Below are positions 15,464 to 25,765 of a stretch of DNA of 64,000 nucleotides, piece by piece. Position 1 is the first letter of the stretch. Each line of letters begins with the position of its first letter. Source of the stretch: Rubripirellula tenax (lineage in GTDB: Bacteria > Planctomycetota > Planctomycetia > Pirellulales > Pirellulaceae). Where the stretch lies: positions 682,838 through 746,837 of the forward strand of contig NZ_SJPW01000004.1 in the NCBI RefSeq assembly GCF_007860125.1, written 5' to 3'. Made by a program: the position numbers and the translations under genes. The notes below the pieces were generated by a model, which ran no database searches, had not been told where the DNA came from, and saw nothing but the letters and a program-made list of their open reading frames with translations.

Positions 15464-16816
15464 ATGAAACGACGACAATTTCTGCGCACGTCGACGACCG
15501 CTTCGATCGTCAGCGCCAGTTCGCTGGGATGGTTGCCTCAATTGGCCGCCGCAGCGGAAGCGGGGGCCAGCCAAGGTCCACGCCGACATTGCATCGTGTT
15601 GTGGATGGGTGGTGCGCCGAGTCAGATCGATACGTTTGACATGAAGCCGAATCACGAGAACGGTGGCGAGTTCTCAGAAATCGCAACAAACGTACCTGGG
15701 GTCCGTTTCAGTGAGCATCTGCCGACGTTGGCCAAGCATGCTGATAAACTTGCAATTGTTCGATCGCTGACCAGTAAAGAAGGCGATCATGAACGGGCGA
15801 CTTATCTGGTCAAGACAGGCGTTGTTCCGATGGGGCCGATGGTGCGTCCGCAAGTTGCGGCGGCGCTCGCTCACGAACTTTGTGGCAGCCAGGATACGTT
15901 GCCGCCCGTGGTCCGAATTGCCTCGGGCGGCTTCCAGATTGGACGTCCGATCGGGCCAGCCTACTTGGGGCCACGCTTCCTGCCGCTCAATGTTGGCAGT
16001 GGCGCAGCTGGAATGGCTGGCGGCGGTGGCGGAGACGATGCAACGATCCACACTGGTGCAATCGCATCGTTACAGGTTGATTCGCTTGCTAGGCCTCCTG
16101 TGATCGACGATGTACGCGATCTTCGGCGCTCAACGTTGTGGTCAAAACTGGAAGGTCGATTCATGAAGTCGCACCCAGCCGATTCTGTGACAGCACATCA
16201 AACCGTGTACGAGAACGCGAGAACATTGATGACCAGCGGCGAAGCTGACGCGTTCGACTTGAGTCAAGAAGACGAGGCGCTTCGCAGGAGGTACGGTGTC
16301 GGCACTTTCGGGCAAGGATGTCTGCTGGCGCGGCGGCTTGTCGAAAGCGGTGTTTCATTTGTGGAAGTGGTCTTGGATCGCGCAACCCTTGGCGGCGCCA
16401 CGTGGGACACGCACTCAAACAATTTTAGGGATGTGGCGGCGCTCTCGGCCGAGTTGGATGCCGGATATGCGACACTGCTAGAAGATTTGGCTGATCGTGG
16501 ATTGCTTGAAACGACAACGGTAGTTTGGATGGGCGAGTTCGGTCGTACTCCCAATATCAATTCCAATGCAGGACGGGATCATTTTCCTGGCGCGTTCTGT
16601 GCCGTACTCGCAGGCGGCAAGACAAAAGCGGGCCAAGCGTATGGCATGACGTCCAGTGACGGATCCAAAATCGAGGAGAACCCGGTGACGGTTCCCGAAT
16701 TTTTGGCGACGGTCTGTGCGGCAACGGGAGTCGATCCTTCAACGATGATCATGAACGATGCTGGGCGCCCGGTTCCCATCGTTGATGCCTCTGCCATTAG
16801 CGAGATTGTCGGCTAA
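15464..16816 (+). CDS. DUF1501 protein, Tat-exported
   Basis: 450 aa from ATG 15464 (MKRRQFLRTST), which has a twin-arginine RRQFL motif and signal peptide ending near AAAAEAG; a TTG four codons earlier is also in frame. The body shows DUF1501/sulfatase-like features: HCIVLWMGGAPSQIDTFDMK, RSLTSKEGDHERATYLVKTG, WDTHSNNF, and TTVVWMGEFGRTPNINSNAG followed by GRDHF. DUF1501 belongs to the alkaline-phosphatase-like superfamily. It is nearly always encoded beside DUF1549/DUF1553 genes in planctomycetes, but its substrate is unknown. The gene starts 8 bp after the preceding stop and overlaps the next by one base (TAATG). Confidence 0.9.
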   Translation: MKRRQFLRTSTTASIVSASSLGWLPQLAAAAEAGASQGPRRHCIVLWMGGAPSQIDTFDMKPNHENGGEFSEIATNVPGVRFSEHLPTLAKHADKLAIVRSLTSKEGDHERATYLVKTGVVPMGPMVRPQVAAALAHELCGSQDTLPPVVRIASGGFQIGRPIGPAYLGPRFLPLNVGSGAAGMAGGGGGDDATIHTGAIASLQVDSLARPPVIDDVRDLRRSTLWSKLEGRFMKSHPADSVTAHQTVYENARTLMTSGEADAFDLSQEDEALRRRYGVGTFGQGCLLARRLVESGVSFVEVVLDRATLGGATWDTHSNNFRDVAALSAELDAGYATLLEDLADRGLLETTTVVWMGEFGRTPNINSNAGRDHFPGAFCAVLAGGKTKAGQAYGMTSSDGSKIEENPVTVPEFLATVCAATGVDPSTMIMNDAGRPVPIVDASAISEIVG

Positions 16817-18261
16817 TGATTTTGCGCGCCCTGTTCATCCTCGTGCTTGGCCTGTGTGCTTTCAGACAAGTTGTTGCGCAGTCTTCGACATCAAAAGACG
16901 AGCCCGGCGTTGCAGACATCAGTGTCTATGGTTCGTTTCAACACCCGGGGCAAGATGACGATTCGACGATGTTCTTTTATAGTGTGACGCCGACCGCTGA
17001 TACGACCATGACAGACTATGTGCGTGATTCGAGTGGTCAATGGTTGGCCGACGAAGGTGTCGACGATCCCGCGGCCGTCCATGTTCAGTTGCGAACGCCT
17101 GCAGGCGATTACCGCATCAAAGTGGTTATCACGATCGACGGTATTGCTTTCCGTACGCATCAAGAAAAGGGAATTGCGTCTGCGCTCGAACTGGCTCGTG
17201 CTCCAGCCCCCGCAGTAAACGAACCGGTAAACGAACCAATAATCAACGAACCAGCAAACAGTGAGGCAACCTCGCCGTCTGAAGCCAAACGAGTTTCAGC
17301 AACCAACTACCGACGAAGTGATGTCTCAAAACAACTCGCAGGCTTTCTCCGCTCTCAATCGGCCAACACCAGCTCTGCTGCAGATTTTAGTGAGTTGCAA
17401 TGGATGGTGACTCAGTGGTTGCCAGGCAGTCGAGTATTAGTCGCCGAAGAACGCTTCGGACTCCAGCACCGGAAAACGGCACCCCTGTTACGAACGATCT
17501 CACCAGAAAGCGCCACCATCTCAATTGCAGAACTCGATCGCGTGCCCAAGATCCTTATCGACGCAGATACCAATAGCGATCAAACGGTCAGCCTATCGGA
17601 AATCAGTGGAACCTCGGAACCATGGTGGAACGAGAATACGCTACTGACTTCAACAGGAAATCCAGAAGTCGTTGATCTAACGATCGCCTTGAACCTCAGT
17701 GGCGAGTCGAGTACGTGCTCGGTGGCAAGTGCGTCGCTTATCAGTCCGACGAAAGCGACTGGCGGTCGACTGATTCATGATGCTCCATTTGGCCAATTGA
17801 TTGTTGTACCTGTCCGAGACGACCGAACCGCCGACTCGTTTTTTGAATCGGGACAGATATCCATCAGCGTGGTGGTCATGCCGAATCCTTTGTTTACGTT
17901 TGCTGACAAACGTTCCGATGGAAGATTGGATTTGCGAGAGATCCGTGAGCTGCCTGATCGCATCCGATCACTCGACCGGAATAAGGACGGCCACGTCACG
18001 ACCGACGAACTGCCCGCTCAAGTCATGCTTGTCGTTTCTCAGGGGCCGTGGGCAAACCGCTTAGCGACACAGATTTCAGCGACCCCCGTTGTCGCTCCCG
18101 TTCCCCCGCAATCAGTTCCTATTCCAAGTTGGTTTTCCGGAATGGATGCCAACCAAGACGGTCTCGTCGCTCGCGCGGAGTTTTTTGGTAACGACGAGCA
18201 GTTTGACCAGTATGACACTGATGCTGATGGCATGATTAGCACCGAAGAAGTAGCAAAGTAA
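16816..18261 (+). CDS. Secreted EF-hand protein
   Basis: 481 aa with a signal peptide (LRALFILVLGLCAFRQVVAQ). Four EF-hand-type calcium loops are readable: DADTNSDQTVSLSEI (near 252), DRNKDGHVTTDEL (near 388), DANQDGLVARAEF (near 444) and DTDADGMISTEEV at the C-terminus. The N-terminal 100 residues form a separate beta-rich domain, and a Pro/Glu/Asn-rich linker lies near 130-165. Multi-EF-hand exported proteins commonly accompany DUF1501/DUF1549 genes in planctomycetes. The role is unknown; calcium binding is a safe inference. Confidence 0.85.
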   Translation: MILRALFILVLGLCAFRQVVAQSSTSKDEPGVADISVYGSFQHPGQDDDSTMFFYSVTPTADTTMTDYVRDSSGQWLADEGVDDPAAVHVQLRTPAGDYRIKVVITIDGIAFRTHQEKGIASALELARAPAPAVNEPVNEPIINEPANSEATSPSEAKRVSATNYRRSDVSKQLAGFLRSQSANTSSAADFSELQWMVTQWLPGSRVLVAEERFGLQHRKTAPLLRTISPESATISIAELDRVPKILIDADTNSDQTVSLSEISGTSEPWWNENTLLTSTGNPEVVDLTIALNLSGESSTCSVASASLISPTKATGGRLIHDAPFGQLIVVPVRDDRTADSFFESGQISISVVVMPNPLFTFADKRSDGRLDLREIRELPDRIRSLDRNKDGHVTTDELPAQVMLVVSQGPWANRLATQISATPVVAPVPPQSVPIPSWFSGMDANQDGLVARAEFFGNDEQFDQYDTDADGMISTEEVAK

Positions 18262-18285
18262 CAACCGAAACGCAAGGTTCTCTCA

Positions 18286-19359
18286 ATGACGTCTCCTATC
18301 AATCACCGTCCCTCGACGCAAACTGTTCTTGACGGTGCATCATCCGATGACGCACTCGCGCGCGCAGTTGCCGATCATCGGGCGACTTATCAGCAGATTT
18401 GTGACGAGCTAGCGAAGTCAATCGTGGGCATGGAGGACGTCATCGAACAATTGATGATCGCTATCTTGTGTCGTGGGCATTGTATTTTGCAGGGCATGCC
18501 TGGTTTAGCGAAGACGTTGTTGATTAGCCAGTTGGCTCAACTGATGGAAATGTCGTTCTCGCGAATTCAGTTCACTCCTGATCTCATGCCGGCAGACATC
18601 ACGGGCGGCGAAGTGTTGGAAGAAGACCGCACGACTGGTAAGCGAGCCTTTCGATTCGTGAAAGGGCCGGTGTTCAGCCACTTTCTGTTGGCCGATGAAA
18701 TCAACCGTACGCCGCCAAAGAGCCAAAGTGCACTGCTTGAAGCGATGGAGGAACGGCAACTGTCGATCGCTGGTACGACTCACCGATTGCCAGATCCGTT
18801 CTTTGTGTTGGCCACCCAGAACCCCGTTGAGGTCGAAGGTACTTACCCGTTACCCGAAGCGCAACTGGATCGTTTTCTTCTGAAGATCCACGTCAACTAT
18901 CCCAGTCGCGATGCGGAACTGGAGATTTGTCGGCGAGCGGCTCGTCGAGACAGTCATAAGCTTCGGCCCGTTCTCACCGCAGAGAAGTTACTCGCGATGC
19001 AAGACCTGACACGACGCGTCGTTGTGGGTGAACAAGTCTTCGCTGCTGCCGTCGATTTAGTCCGGATGACGCGTCCAGAAGAAGGCTTATTGCCCGCATC
19101 GCTCCAACCTTACATTCAGTACGGTGGCGGGCCGCGAGCAAGTTTAGCGCTCGTGAGCGCGGCGCGAGCCCGCGCGTTGCTACAAGGCCGACACCACGCG
19201 ACGACCAAAGACGTGTTGAGCGTAGCGAAACCAGTTCTACGGCACCGAATCATTCCTACGTTCAACGCAGAGTCGGATGGTTTTGACGCGGACGTGTTGA
19301 TTGAAAAGCTAATCAGCCACGCAACCAAAAAAGCCGTTACTCCACCACCCAAGGCTTGA
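18286..19359 (+). CDS. MoxR-family AAA+ ATPase
   Basis: A 357-aa ATPase with Walker A in LQGMPGLAKTLLISQ (about 69-80), Walker B in LLADEINRTPPKSQSALLEAM (about 131-152), a sensor-1 region in VLATQNPVEVEGTYPLPEAQ, and RHRIIPTFNAESDG near the C-terminus. MoxR proteins act as chaperones that activate vWA-domain partners. Here the partners are directly downstream: a DUF58 protein and two vWA membrane proteins. The 24-bp gap from the EF-hand gene fits a single transcript. Confidence 0.94.
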   Translation: MTSPINHRPSTQTVLDGASSDDALARAVADHRATYQQICDELAKSIVGMEDVIEQLMIAILCRGHCILQGMPGLAKTLLISQLAQLMEMSFSRIQFTPDLMPADITGGEVLEEDRTTGKRAFRFVKGPVFSHFLLADEINRTPPKSQSALLEAMEERQLSIAGTTHRLPDPFFVLATQNPVEVEGTYPLPEAQLDRFLLKIHVNYPSRDAELEICRRAARRDSHKLRPVLTAEKLLAMQDLTRRVVVGEQVFAAAVDLVRMTRPEEGLLPASLQPYIQYGGGPRASLALVSAARARALLQGRHHATTKDVLSVAKPVLRHRIIPTFNAESDGFDADVLIEKLISHATKKAVTPPPKA

Positions 19360-19365
19360 TCGCCT

Positions 19366-20403
19366 GTGCTGACGATTGACGCCATGTTTCAGAAATCAAC
19401 CGAAACGATTCGACGGTGGTTCAGCCGCTCGCAGGGCCGACCGGATTCAATGGATCCGGTTTTCGGTTCGGCATTGCCCCTCTCTGAAAACCCCCTCGCG
19501 GCGCTTGGTCAATTGGAAATGATTTCGCGTCGGATGGCAGACGGACTGCTATCGGGAAAACACCGTAGCACGCATCGCGGCGGTTGCACTGATTTCACGG
19601 AACATCGTCCCTACAGCAACGGCGACGACGTGCGAATGATTGATTGGCGAATGCATGCGAAAAACGATCGCTACCACATCAAACAATACGAAGACGAAAC
19701 AAATTTGAAGGCAATCTTGGCTGTGGATGCGTCAGGTTCGATGTCGTATTCAGGAAAACAACGTAACGGCGCAAACGCAGCTAGCAAGTTCGATATCGCT
19801 CGAACGGTCGCGTCCTGTTTGGCGCGGATTATGGTGCGACAACGCGATGCCGTCGGGCTTGCCATCATTGGTGAAACGATCAGCAATACTCTGCCACCAC
19901 GTTGCCGGCCCGAGACGATCATCCAGTTGAACGAAGCTCTGGCGGTCGCAAAATTGCAAGGGCGATCGAATCTTGGCGCTTGCCTAACGGAAACCGCCGC
20001 CAGAAATCGCAGTCGTGGAATGTTGATCCTGTTGTCGGATTGCCTATGTTCACTGCCTGATTTGAAGAAGGGACTGCTTGCATGGGCGCAAGCTGGGCAC
20101 GACGTGATCGTCGTTGAAGTTTTGGCTGCGGACGAAATCGACTTTTCTTTTCGCGGTAGCATGATCCTTGAGAATCTCGAACAACCCGGACAGAAACTCG
20201 ATATTGACCCAGGTAACGTTCGACATGCGTACCTAGAACGGATGCAAAAACATCGTGCAGCACTCCGCAATACAGTCACTTCCTGTCGTGGCGAACTGAT
20301 CTCCATTCGCAACGACGAATCCATCGGTGATGTGCTGAAGAGATTTCTTCAGCGTCGTGCATCCAGCGCTGGCGGCGCGTCGGCGGGGAGGGCTCGCCGA
20401 TGA
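19366..20403 (+). CDS. DUF58 protein with vWA/MIDAS motif
   Basis: A 345-aa cytoplasmic protein (GTG at 19366 or ATG at 19384). It carries the DUF58 signature HRPYSNGDDVRMIDWRMHAK, then KQYEDETNLKAILAVDASGS. DASGS supplies a DxSxS metal-ion-dependent adhesion site. It is the canonical partner of the MoxR ATPase encoded immediately upstream and overlaps the next gene by ATGA. Confidence 0.92.
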   Translation: MLTIDAMFQKSTETIRRWFSRSQGRPDSMDPVFGSALPLSENPLAALGQLEMISRRMADGLLSGKHRSTHRGGCTDFTEHRPYSNGDDVRMIDWRMHAKNDRYHIKQYEDETNLKAILAVDASGSMSYSGKQRNGANAASKFDIARTVASCLARIMVRQRDAVGLAIIGETISNTLPPRCRPETIIQLNEALAVAKLQGRSNLGACLTETAARNRSRGMLILLSDCLCSLPDLKKGLLAWAQAGHDVIVVEVLAADEIDFSFRGSMILENLEQPGQKLDIDPGNVRHAYLERMQKHRAALRNTVTSCRGELISIRNDESIGDVLKRFLQRRASSAGGASAGRARR

Positions 20404-22913
20404 GTTTTCTCGCTCCGTTGTTCATGTTGGCGTTGCCGCTGTTGGCGATTCCCATTGCGGTACATCTATGGCGCAAACGTCGCCGTGACACCATCGGCTG
20501 GGGCGCGATGCAGTTTCTGTTTCAAGATGATCATCGACAACAGCGATTCTCTAATATCGATAAATGGCTCGTGCTATTGGCGCGTTGCCTGCTATTGTTG
20601 CTGTTGATTTTTGCTCTTGCGCGGCCGCTCTTGCACAGCGAGAAATACGGAACCCTCGAGACTCGCACTGATGACGTTTTGGTGCTCGATCAGTCTCTTT
20701 CAACGTCATGTCTTGACGGTAAGGGCGAACCCTACATTGATTCATTGCGGGAACAGGCGAAGCAGTGGGTCGAGTCACGGCCACGGGGTGCATCGATCCG
20801 TATCTTGACCACGGCCGGGCGTCCCCAATGGCTTGGTGAGTCCGAGGTGGGTAAGTCGACGAGGAATGATGAGCTTGGGAAATCGACCTTGGTGAAAGCA
20901 CTGGAATCCGTCCGCCCAGTAGCGGCTCGCAGCGATTTGGCTGCAGCGATGCGTTTTGCAATGTCAACGGAGTTTGAATCCGATGATCCATCGAGCCGCC
21001 CCAAGCGACGTGTCTGGTTGTTGACGGACGGGCGAGCGACCGACTGGCGACTGGAGTCTGCGGAATCGGTCGCAGGCTTTTGCCAAACTCTACAGCAACA
21101 TGCGAATACTGAAATCCATCTAGGGTTATCGTCCGCCATGACGGAAACCGTTGTCAACGTCTCACTTGACCCGCTCTCGTCATTGGATTGGCGCAAAGCA
21201 CCTGGCGAGCGATTGCAAGTTTCAACGCGAGTGGTGAATCGATCGACGAGATCCTCACCGATGACCAGTGCCGTATGGTCGCTTGGCGGCAAAGAAGTCA
21301 GCCGCGTTGATGTGAAGTCGCTCGGTCCTGGTGAGAGTGAAACTTTGAGTTGCAGCATGGTCGTTCAAGATCCTGGCTCGCAAGTGGTCGCTTGCCAAAT
21401 CAGTGCCCGAGACTCGCTGATGGCGGACAATCGAAGTGACGCCGTCGTGCAGGTACTCGATCGGATACCGGTACTCATCGTTAGCGATCGTGAACCGAAT
21501 CGAACGCGTTTGGGTGCAGCTGATTTCTTATCCGCGGCACTGGGCGAACGAGACAAGCCGGGTTCGACTCGCATATCAACTCGTAGGGACAAGGAAAGCC
21601 CTGACGAAACGGAGCGTGAATATGACAGCTTGTTCAAAGTGGAGCGGTCAACTAACTCGCAGTTGGGTGACAAATCTCTTGACGCTTTCGATGCTGTTGT
21701 TTGGATGGACGCGACATCGCCGACCAAAGCAACCATACAGCGATTGACTGACTACGTTCGTGCCGGTGGCGGACTGTGGTTGGTGCTTGGGGACGAAACC
21801 GATGTGGAGACGTACAATCGCGATTGGTACGCGGGAGGCTTGGGCCTTTCTTCAGTGATGTTGAATTCGCTCGAAGTTGTACAAGTGGCTCGCGAAGATG
21901 AAGGCGTAGCGGCGAACGCAGGCATCCAATCGGATGTCATGGAATCATCTAGTTCACGCATTCATCCACCCACGCGGGATCATCCGATGGTCCAGTGGTT
22001 GTCGGAATCCTCTTTGACCGACTTGGATCAAGTTCTTATCGAGCGATTCTATTCCGTCACTCGTCCTGGTTCCGAGTCCTCAGCGCAAACCATCTTGCGT
22101 ACAGGTGGCGGCGATCCGTTGACGTTGTTGTCTGGCTACGGCAAGGGGAGAGTGGTTTTGCAAACGGTCGCGATCCATCCATCCTGGACAAATTGGCCAC
22201 TGACCGGATCGTTCGTCGTGATGGCCGATAGTTGGTTGCGGCATCTGTCCGCGCCGCGTCATAGCGTTGTCAACGTTGACGTTGGCACACCGCTGGAGAT
22301 GCGTTTGCCGGTTGATGTTGTGAGGGACTCAGAGAAACGGACGGTGACCACCGAGGTCATCACACCCGGTGGAGAGAAATTGGACGAGTCGGTCATCACA
22401 GACCATTGGCGTTATCCGTCAACGTTTGAAGCAGGGATTTACACTGTTCAAATTCCCATCAAGGGCAGCAAGCCAGACGATCGGCAGCGACAGCATTTTG
22501 CCGTCACTCGTCCGCCTGAAGAATCTGAACTTGCGCTGCTTTCTGCCAACGTTTCCAAACAGCTCGACAACCTGCCAAACGCCTCTGTGTACGACGTATC
22601 AAAGAACTTGCGAGGCTGGATTAAAGGGACTGGAGTCGGCGAAACCGATCGCGAACACATGCCGAAGCAAAACGACATCCCGAAGCTGCCAATCTGGACT
22701 CCGTTGCTGTACGGGCTGCTGGGCTTCCTCGTGTTGGAGCTGCTACTGGCGAGCTATGCCTCGATTCGTCGCTTTGGCCGGGCTGCCTTGAAACCAGCGG
22801 GTGAGATGCCTGCGACAGGGACCGATCTGAGCTCGCGTTCGTTGGATGCACCGATCCAACCGCCCGTTTTCAAGTCGCCCGTACTCAATCCGAAGTCGAG
22901 GGCAAAATCATGA
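20400..22913 (+). CDS. BatA/aerotolerance-type membrane protein with vWA domain
   Basis: 837 aa. The first 80 residues match the aerotolerance-regulator N-terminal region: a helix LAPLFMLALPLLAIPIAVHL, then WRKRRRD and a second helix LLARCLLLLLLIFALARPL. A vWA-like domain follows with DxSxS as DQSLS (near 96). The periplasmic middle includes a glutamine-amidotransferase-like region (FDAVVWMDA, VRAGGGLWLVLGDE). A C-terminal helix (WTPLLYGLLGFLVLELLLAS) lies near 760-785. It overlaps both neighbours by ATGA. It is likely the membrane component of the MoxR/DUF58/vWA complex. Confidence 0.88.
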   Translation: MSFLAPLFMLALPLLAIPIAVHLWRKRRRDTIGWGAMQFLFQDDHRQQRFSNIDKWLVLLARCLLLLLLIFALARPLLHSEKYGTLETRTDDVLVLDQSLSTSCLDGKGEPYIDSLREQAKQWVESRPRGASIRILTTAGRPQWLGESEVGKSTRNDELGKSTLVKALESVRPVAARSDLAAAMRFAMSTEFESDDPSSRPKRRVWLLTDGRATDWRLESAESVAGFCQTLQQHANTEIHLGLSSAMTETVVNVSLDPLSSLDWRKAPGERLQVSTRVVNRSTRSSPMTSAVWSLGGKEVSRVDVKSLGPGESETLSCSMVVQDPGSQVVACQISARDSLMADNRSDAVVQVLDRIPVLIVSDREPNRTRLGAADFLSAALGERDKPGSTRISTRRDKESPDETEREYDSLFKVERSTNSQLGDKSLDAFDAVVWMDATSPTKATIQRLTDYVRAGGGLWLVLGDETDVETYNRDWYAGGLGLSSVMLNSLEVVQVAREDEGVAANAGIQSDVMESSSSRIHPPTRDHPMVQWLSESSLTDLDQVLIERFYSVTRPGSESSAQTILRTGGGDPLTLLSGYGKGRVVLQTVAIHPSWTNWPLTGSFVVMADSWLRHLSAPRHSVVNVDVGTPLEMRLPVDVVRDSEKRTVTTEVITPGGEKLDESVITDHWRYPSTFEAGIYTVQIPIKGSKPDDRQRQHFAVTRPPEESELALLSANVSKQLDNLPNASVYDVSKNLRGWIKGTGVGETDREHMPKQNDIPKLPIWTPLLYGLLGFLVLELLLASYASIRRFGRAALKPAGEMPATGTDLSSRSLDAPIQPPVFKSPVLNPKSRAKS

Positions 22914-25765
22914 TGAATTTGTTGCTCGGTCAATCGAATTCGCAATCCGTGACTCGATGGGTCTTCGACGGAGCGCTTTCACCGACGACGGCAATCGCAA
23001 TCGGCGTGGCGTTGATGGTCTTGATGGGGACAATCTTGTGGGTCGAGCGTTCGGTCATCGGACGAGTCTGGACAATCGTGTTCGGATTACTAAGGCTCGT
23101 GGCGTTGCTGGCTGTCAGTTGGATGCTGCTGCAACCAAGCCAAGTTTCGGAGCAAACGATCACCCAAAAGCGAAGTATTGCGATTCTTGCTGATCGCAGC
23201 GAGAGCATGAACACGATCGACCAAACTCTGACTGCAGAGATGCTTCCGTGGGTCGAAAGCGGGGACTCAGCCATGACCGCGATCGACCAAGCAGCCATCG
23301 ATCTGCGTTTTGCAGCTGCAATTGTACGGGTCAACTGGCTGGAGTCCGCGACGTTGTCCAGTGCAGCGAAATCTCCACTTCTAGAGAGATTGGACTTCGC
23401 GCTGCAGCGATGCCTGCTGCATTTGAAGGCAATCAATACAGAATCGACTTCGCTTGATCGTGCACTGGCAAACCGACTGCAAGGGATTCATGACGAGGTT
23501 CGCGGAGTGCAAGCCGATCGCAAGCAACTCGACGACGCGGCTTCGAAACCCGATGGCGATACGAGTTTGTCAACGAAGAACGGGTCGCAGCGTGTCGCAG
23601 ACCGGCTCGTGGAAACGCTTGAGCAGCAAGCGGCAGATTTGGACGCCATCATTCATACCCTGCAGCGAGAGCGTCTCGCCAATCCGCCGAGCTTTACAGG
23701 TCGATCCCGCAAGGATTTCGTCGGCGATTGGCTAAAGGGTTGGGAGACAGGCATCTTGAATGATCTCGCCAAAACAACGCAAATTCGGCGGGCCGTTTTC
23801 GATTCTTCCGTGCAAACGCTTATCGGCACCGATTGGGAATCGGGTTTGACGGGGCCAGCGATTGTGGATGAGACCACGAGTGAGAATGCACGGACGGATT
23901 TGGCAGCAGCCATCGCGTGGTCTCAACCGACAGTAGCCAGCGATCGGCTTGCCGCTGTGTTTCTGGTTTCCGAAGGCGGACACAATGCGACAGGAACGTT
24001 GTCGCCCGTCGCTGCGGCTCGATCGCTTGGCGGAGTTCCCGTGGTAGCGGTCGGCATTGGCAATGCGATGAGAAGCCGCGACGCGGTACTCCATCAGCTT
24101 ACGGCACCTCGTGTGGTGGCAGTTGGCGATGACATCAAGATCGAAGCGATCGTCTCTGCCTATGACTGTGTCGACGTCTCAGCGGAAGTGGTGCTGAGAG
24201 AAGGTGATAAGGAAATCGAACGCCGCTCAATCCAGATTGAGTCGGTTGTTTCGGACACTCGCTTGGAGTTTCGTGTGCCCGCTGATGAACTCCGTACGCG
24301 CGAGTTCGATTTGGCGATTCTACCGATTGAAGGTGAAGTGAGCGAAAAAAACAATGTCTCGTCGCTCTCAGTCGAAACGGTTGTCGGCAAGACCCGGCTG
24401 TTGTTAGCGGATAGCGAATCACGTTGGGAATACCGGTATCTGCAGTTGTTGTTTGCTCGCGACTCACGTGTGGAAGCCGACGAGTATCTAGTCAAACCGC
24501 ACTCTCACGCAACTGGCGCGGTTTCGGCTTTAGGCGGATCGCTGCCAACGACGGTTGAAGATTGGGCGATGTACGACATCGTGATCTTGGGCGACCTTGA
24601 ACTGAGTGAGGCAAGCGAGTCGTCGCTCCAAGACTATGTGTCCCAGCGAGCAGGAAAAGTCATCTTCATCGCTGGCAAAAACTCGATGCCAGAAGCGTAT
24701 CTGAATCGACCTCTGTTTGACCTGCTGCCGATTCAGCCGACGCCGCATCCCAGTCCAACAATCGCGCCGTTAATTGCTCTCACTCGGGACGGGCAATTAC
24801 ATCCGGCGATGCAGATCGAGTCCAACGCGATTCAAAGCAAGCGGCAATGGGCGGTAACTTCATCGCGGGTGCCGCTCGGTTACGTTTCACCGTTCTCGGT
24901 CCCGCGAGACTCCTCTCGTGTGCTGGCTCGCATCGTCGATGCAAACTCGGAATTCGAACTAAGCAATGAGACACTCAATGAAGTGCCATCGAGCTTCGAA
25001 CCCTTCGCAAACGCCCAAGCTTGGCTGTGTTGGCACCGTGTTGGTTCAGGACATGTCGTTTACTTATCGTCGCCGTCTGCTTACAAGCTTCGCTTCCGCA
25101 GTGGCGACACTCGGCACCATCGTTTCTGGGGGCAGATGCTTCGTTGGCTCATGGCGTCAGACGTTGCAGCGGATCAGCAACTCGTCCAGTTGAAAACGGA
25201 CAAATCGAACTATGCGTTCGGTGATACGATCCAGGTTGTGGCTCAACTTCGCGGTGCTGATGGCCTGTTGGTCAGCGGTGGTGAAGTCTCGGTGCAGATT
25301 CGAGGAAGTGAAAGTGAATCAAACGCAGCATCTGGCCTGTCGCGAACCATTGACCTGCTTGAAGACGTTGGTCTTCCTGGGACGTACCGAACCGAACTTC
25401 GTGACCTAACGCCCGACCAGTACCAATTTGAGCCCGTTGGTCCCTATGTCGATCAAGTCCGTTCGGATGAATTGGTGGATCGCGTTTCACCACCCATTCG
25501 CATCACCGTCGAACAACTTGGCGACATCGAGCGAGTACTGACGACATCCAACCTTCCGTTCTTGGCTGAGATTTCGTCGGCCACGGGCGGTTACTTGCTC
25601 ACGCCATCCGCCGCTGAAGAAATGATGGCACTGCTACCGCTCGATGAAGAAGTCACCACGATTCAAGAACGGACGCCGATTTGGAATCGTTGGTCAATGC
25701 TATGGCTTGTTGCTGGATGCTTGTCGACTGAATGGATCATTCGCAAAACAAAGGGTTTGATATGA
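22910..25765 (+). CDS. Large vWA/glutamine-amidotransferase-like membrane protein
   Basis: 951 aa. Two N-terminal helices (TAIAIGVALMVLMGTILWV and IVFGLLRLVALLAVSWMLL) lead to a vWA-like domain with DRSES as the DxSxS motif (near 94-98). The large extracytoplasmic part includes DIVILGDLELSEASESSLQ and RAGKVIFIAGKNSMPEAY, which resemble the amidotransferase-like fold in this family, without an evident catalytic Cys. A last helix (WSMLWLVAGCLSTEWII) sits at the C-terminus. It is second of two related vWA proteins in the operon and overlaps the following gene by ATGA. Confidence 0.85.
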   Translation: MMNLLLGQSNSQSVTRWVFDGALSPTTAIAIGVALMVLMGTILWVERSVIGRVWTIVFGLLRLVALLAVSWMLLQPSQVSEQTITQKRSIAILADRSESMNTIDQTLTAEMLPWVESGDSAMTAIDQAAIDLRFAAAIVRVNWLESATLSSAAKSPLLERLDFALQRCLLHLKAINTESTSLDRALANRLQGIHDEVRGVQADRKQLDDAASKPDGDTSLSTKNGSQRVADRLVETLEQQAADLDAIIHTLQRERLANPPSFTGRSRKDFVGDWLKGWETGILNDLAKTTQIRRAVFDSSVQTLIGTDWESGLTGPAIVDETTSENARTDLAAAIAWSQPTVASDRLAAVFLVSEGGHNATGTLSPVAAARSLGGVPVVAVGIGNAMRSRDAVLHQLTAPRVVAVGDDIKIEAIVSAYDCVDVSAEVVLREGDKEIERRSIQIESVVSDTRLEFRVPADELRTREFDLAILPIEGEVSEKNNVSSLSVETVVGKTRLLLADSESRWEYRYLQLLFARDSRVEADEYLVKPHSHATGAVSALGGSLPTTVEDWAMYDIVILGDLELSEASESSLQDYVSQRAGKVIFIAGKNSMPEAYLNRPLFDLLPIQPTPHPSPTIAPLIALTRDGQLHPAMQIESNAIQSKRQWAVTSSRVPLGYVSPFSVPRDSSRVLARIVDANSEFELSNETLNEVPSSFEPFANAQAWLCWHRVGSGHVVYLSSPSAYKLRFRSGDTRHHRFWGQMLRWLMASDVAADQQLVQLKTDKSNYAFGDTIQVVAQLRGADGLLVSGGEVSVQIRGSESESNAASGLSRTIDLLEDVGLPGTYRTELRDLTPDQYQFEPVGPYVDQVRSDELVDRVSPPIRITVEQLGDIERVLTTSNLPFLAEISSATGGYLLTPSAAEEMMALLPLDEEVTTIQERTPIWNRWSMLWLVAGCLSTEWIIRKTKGLI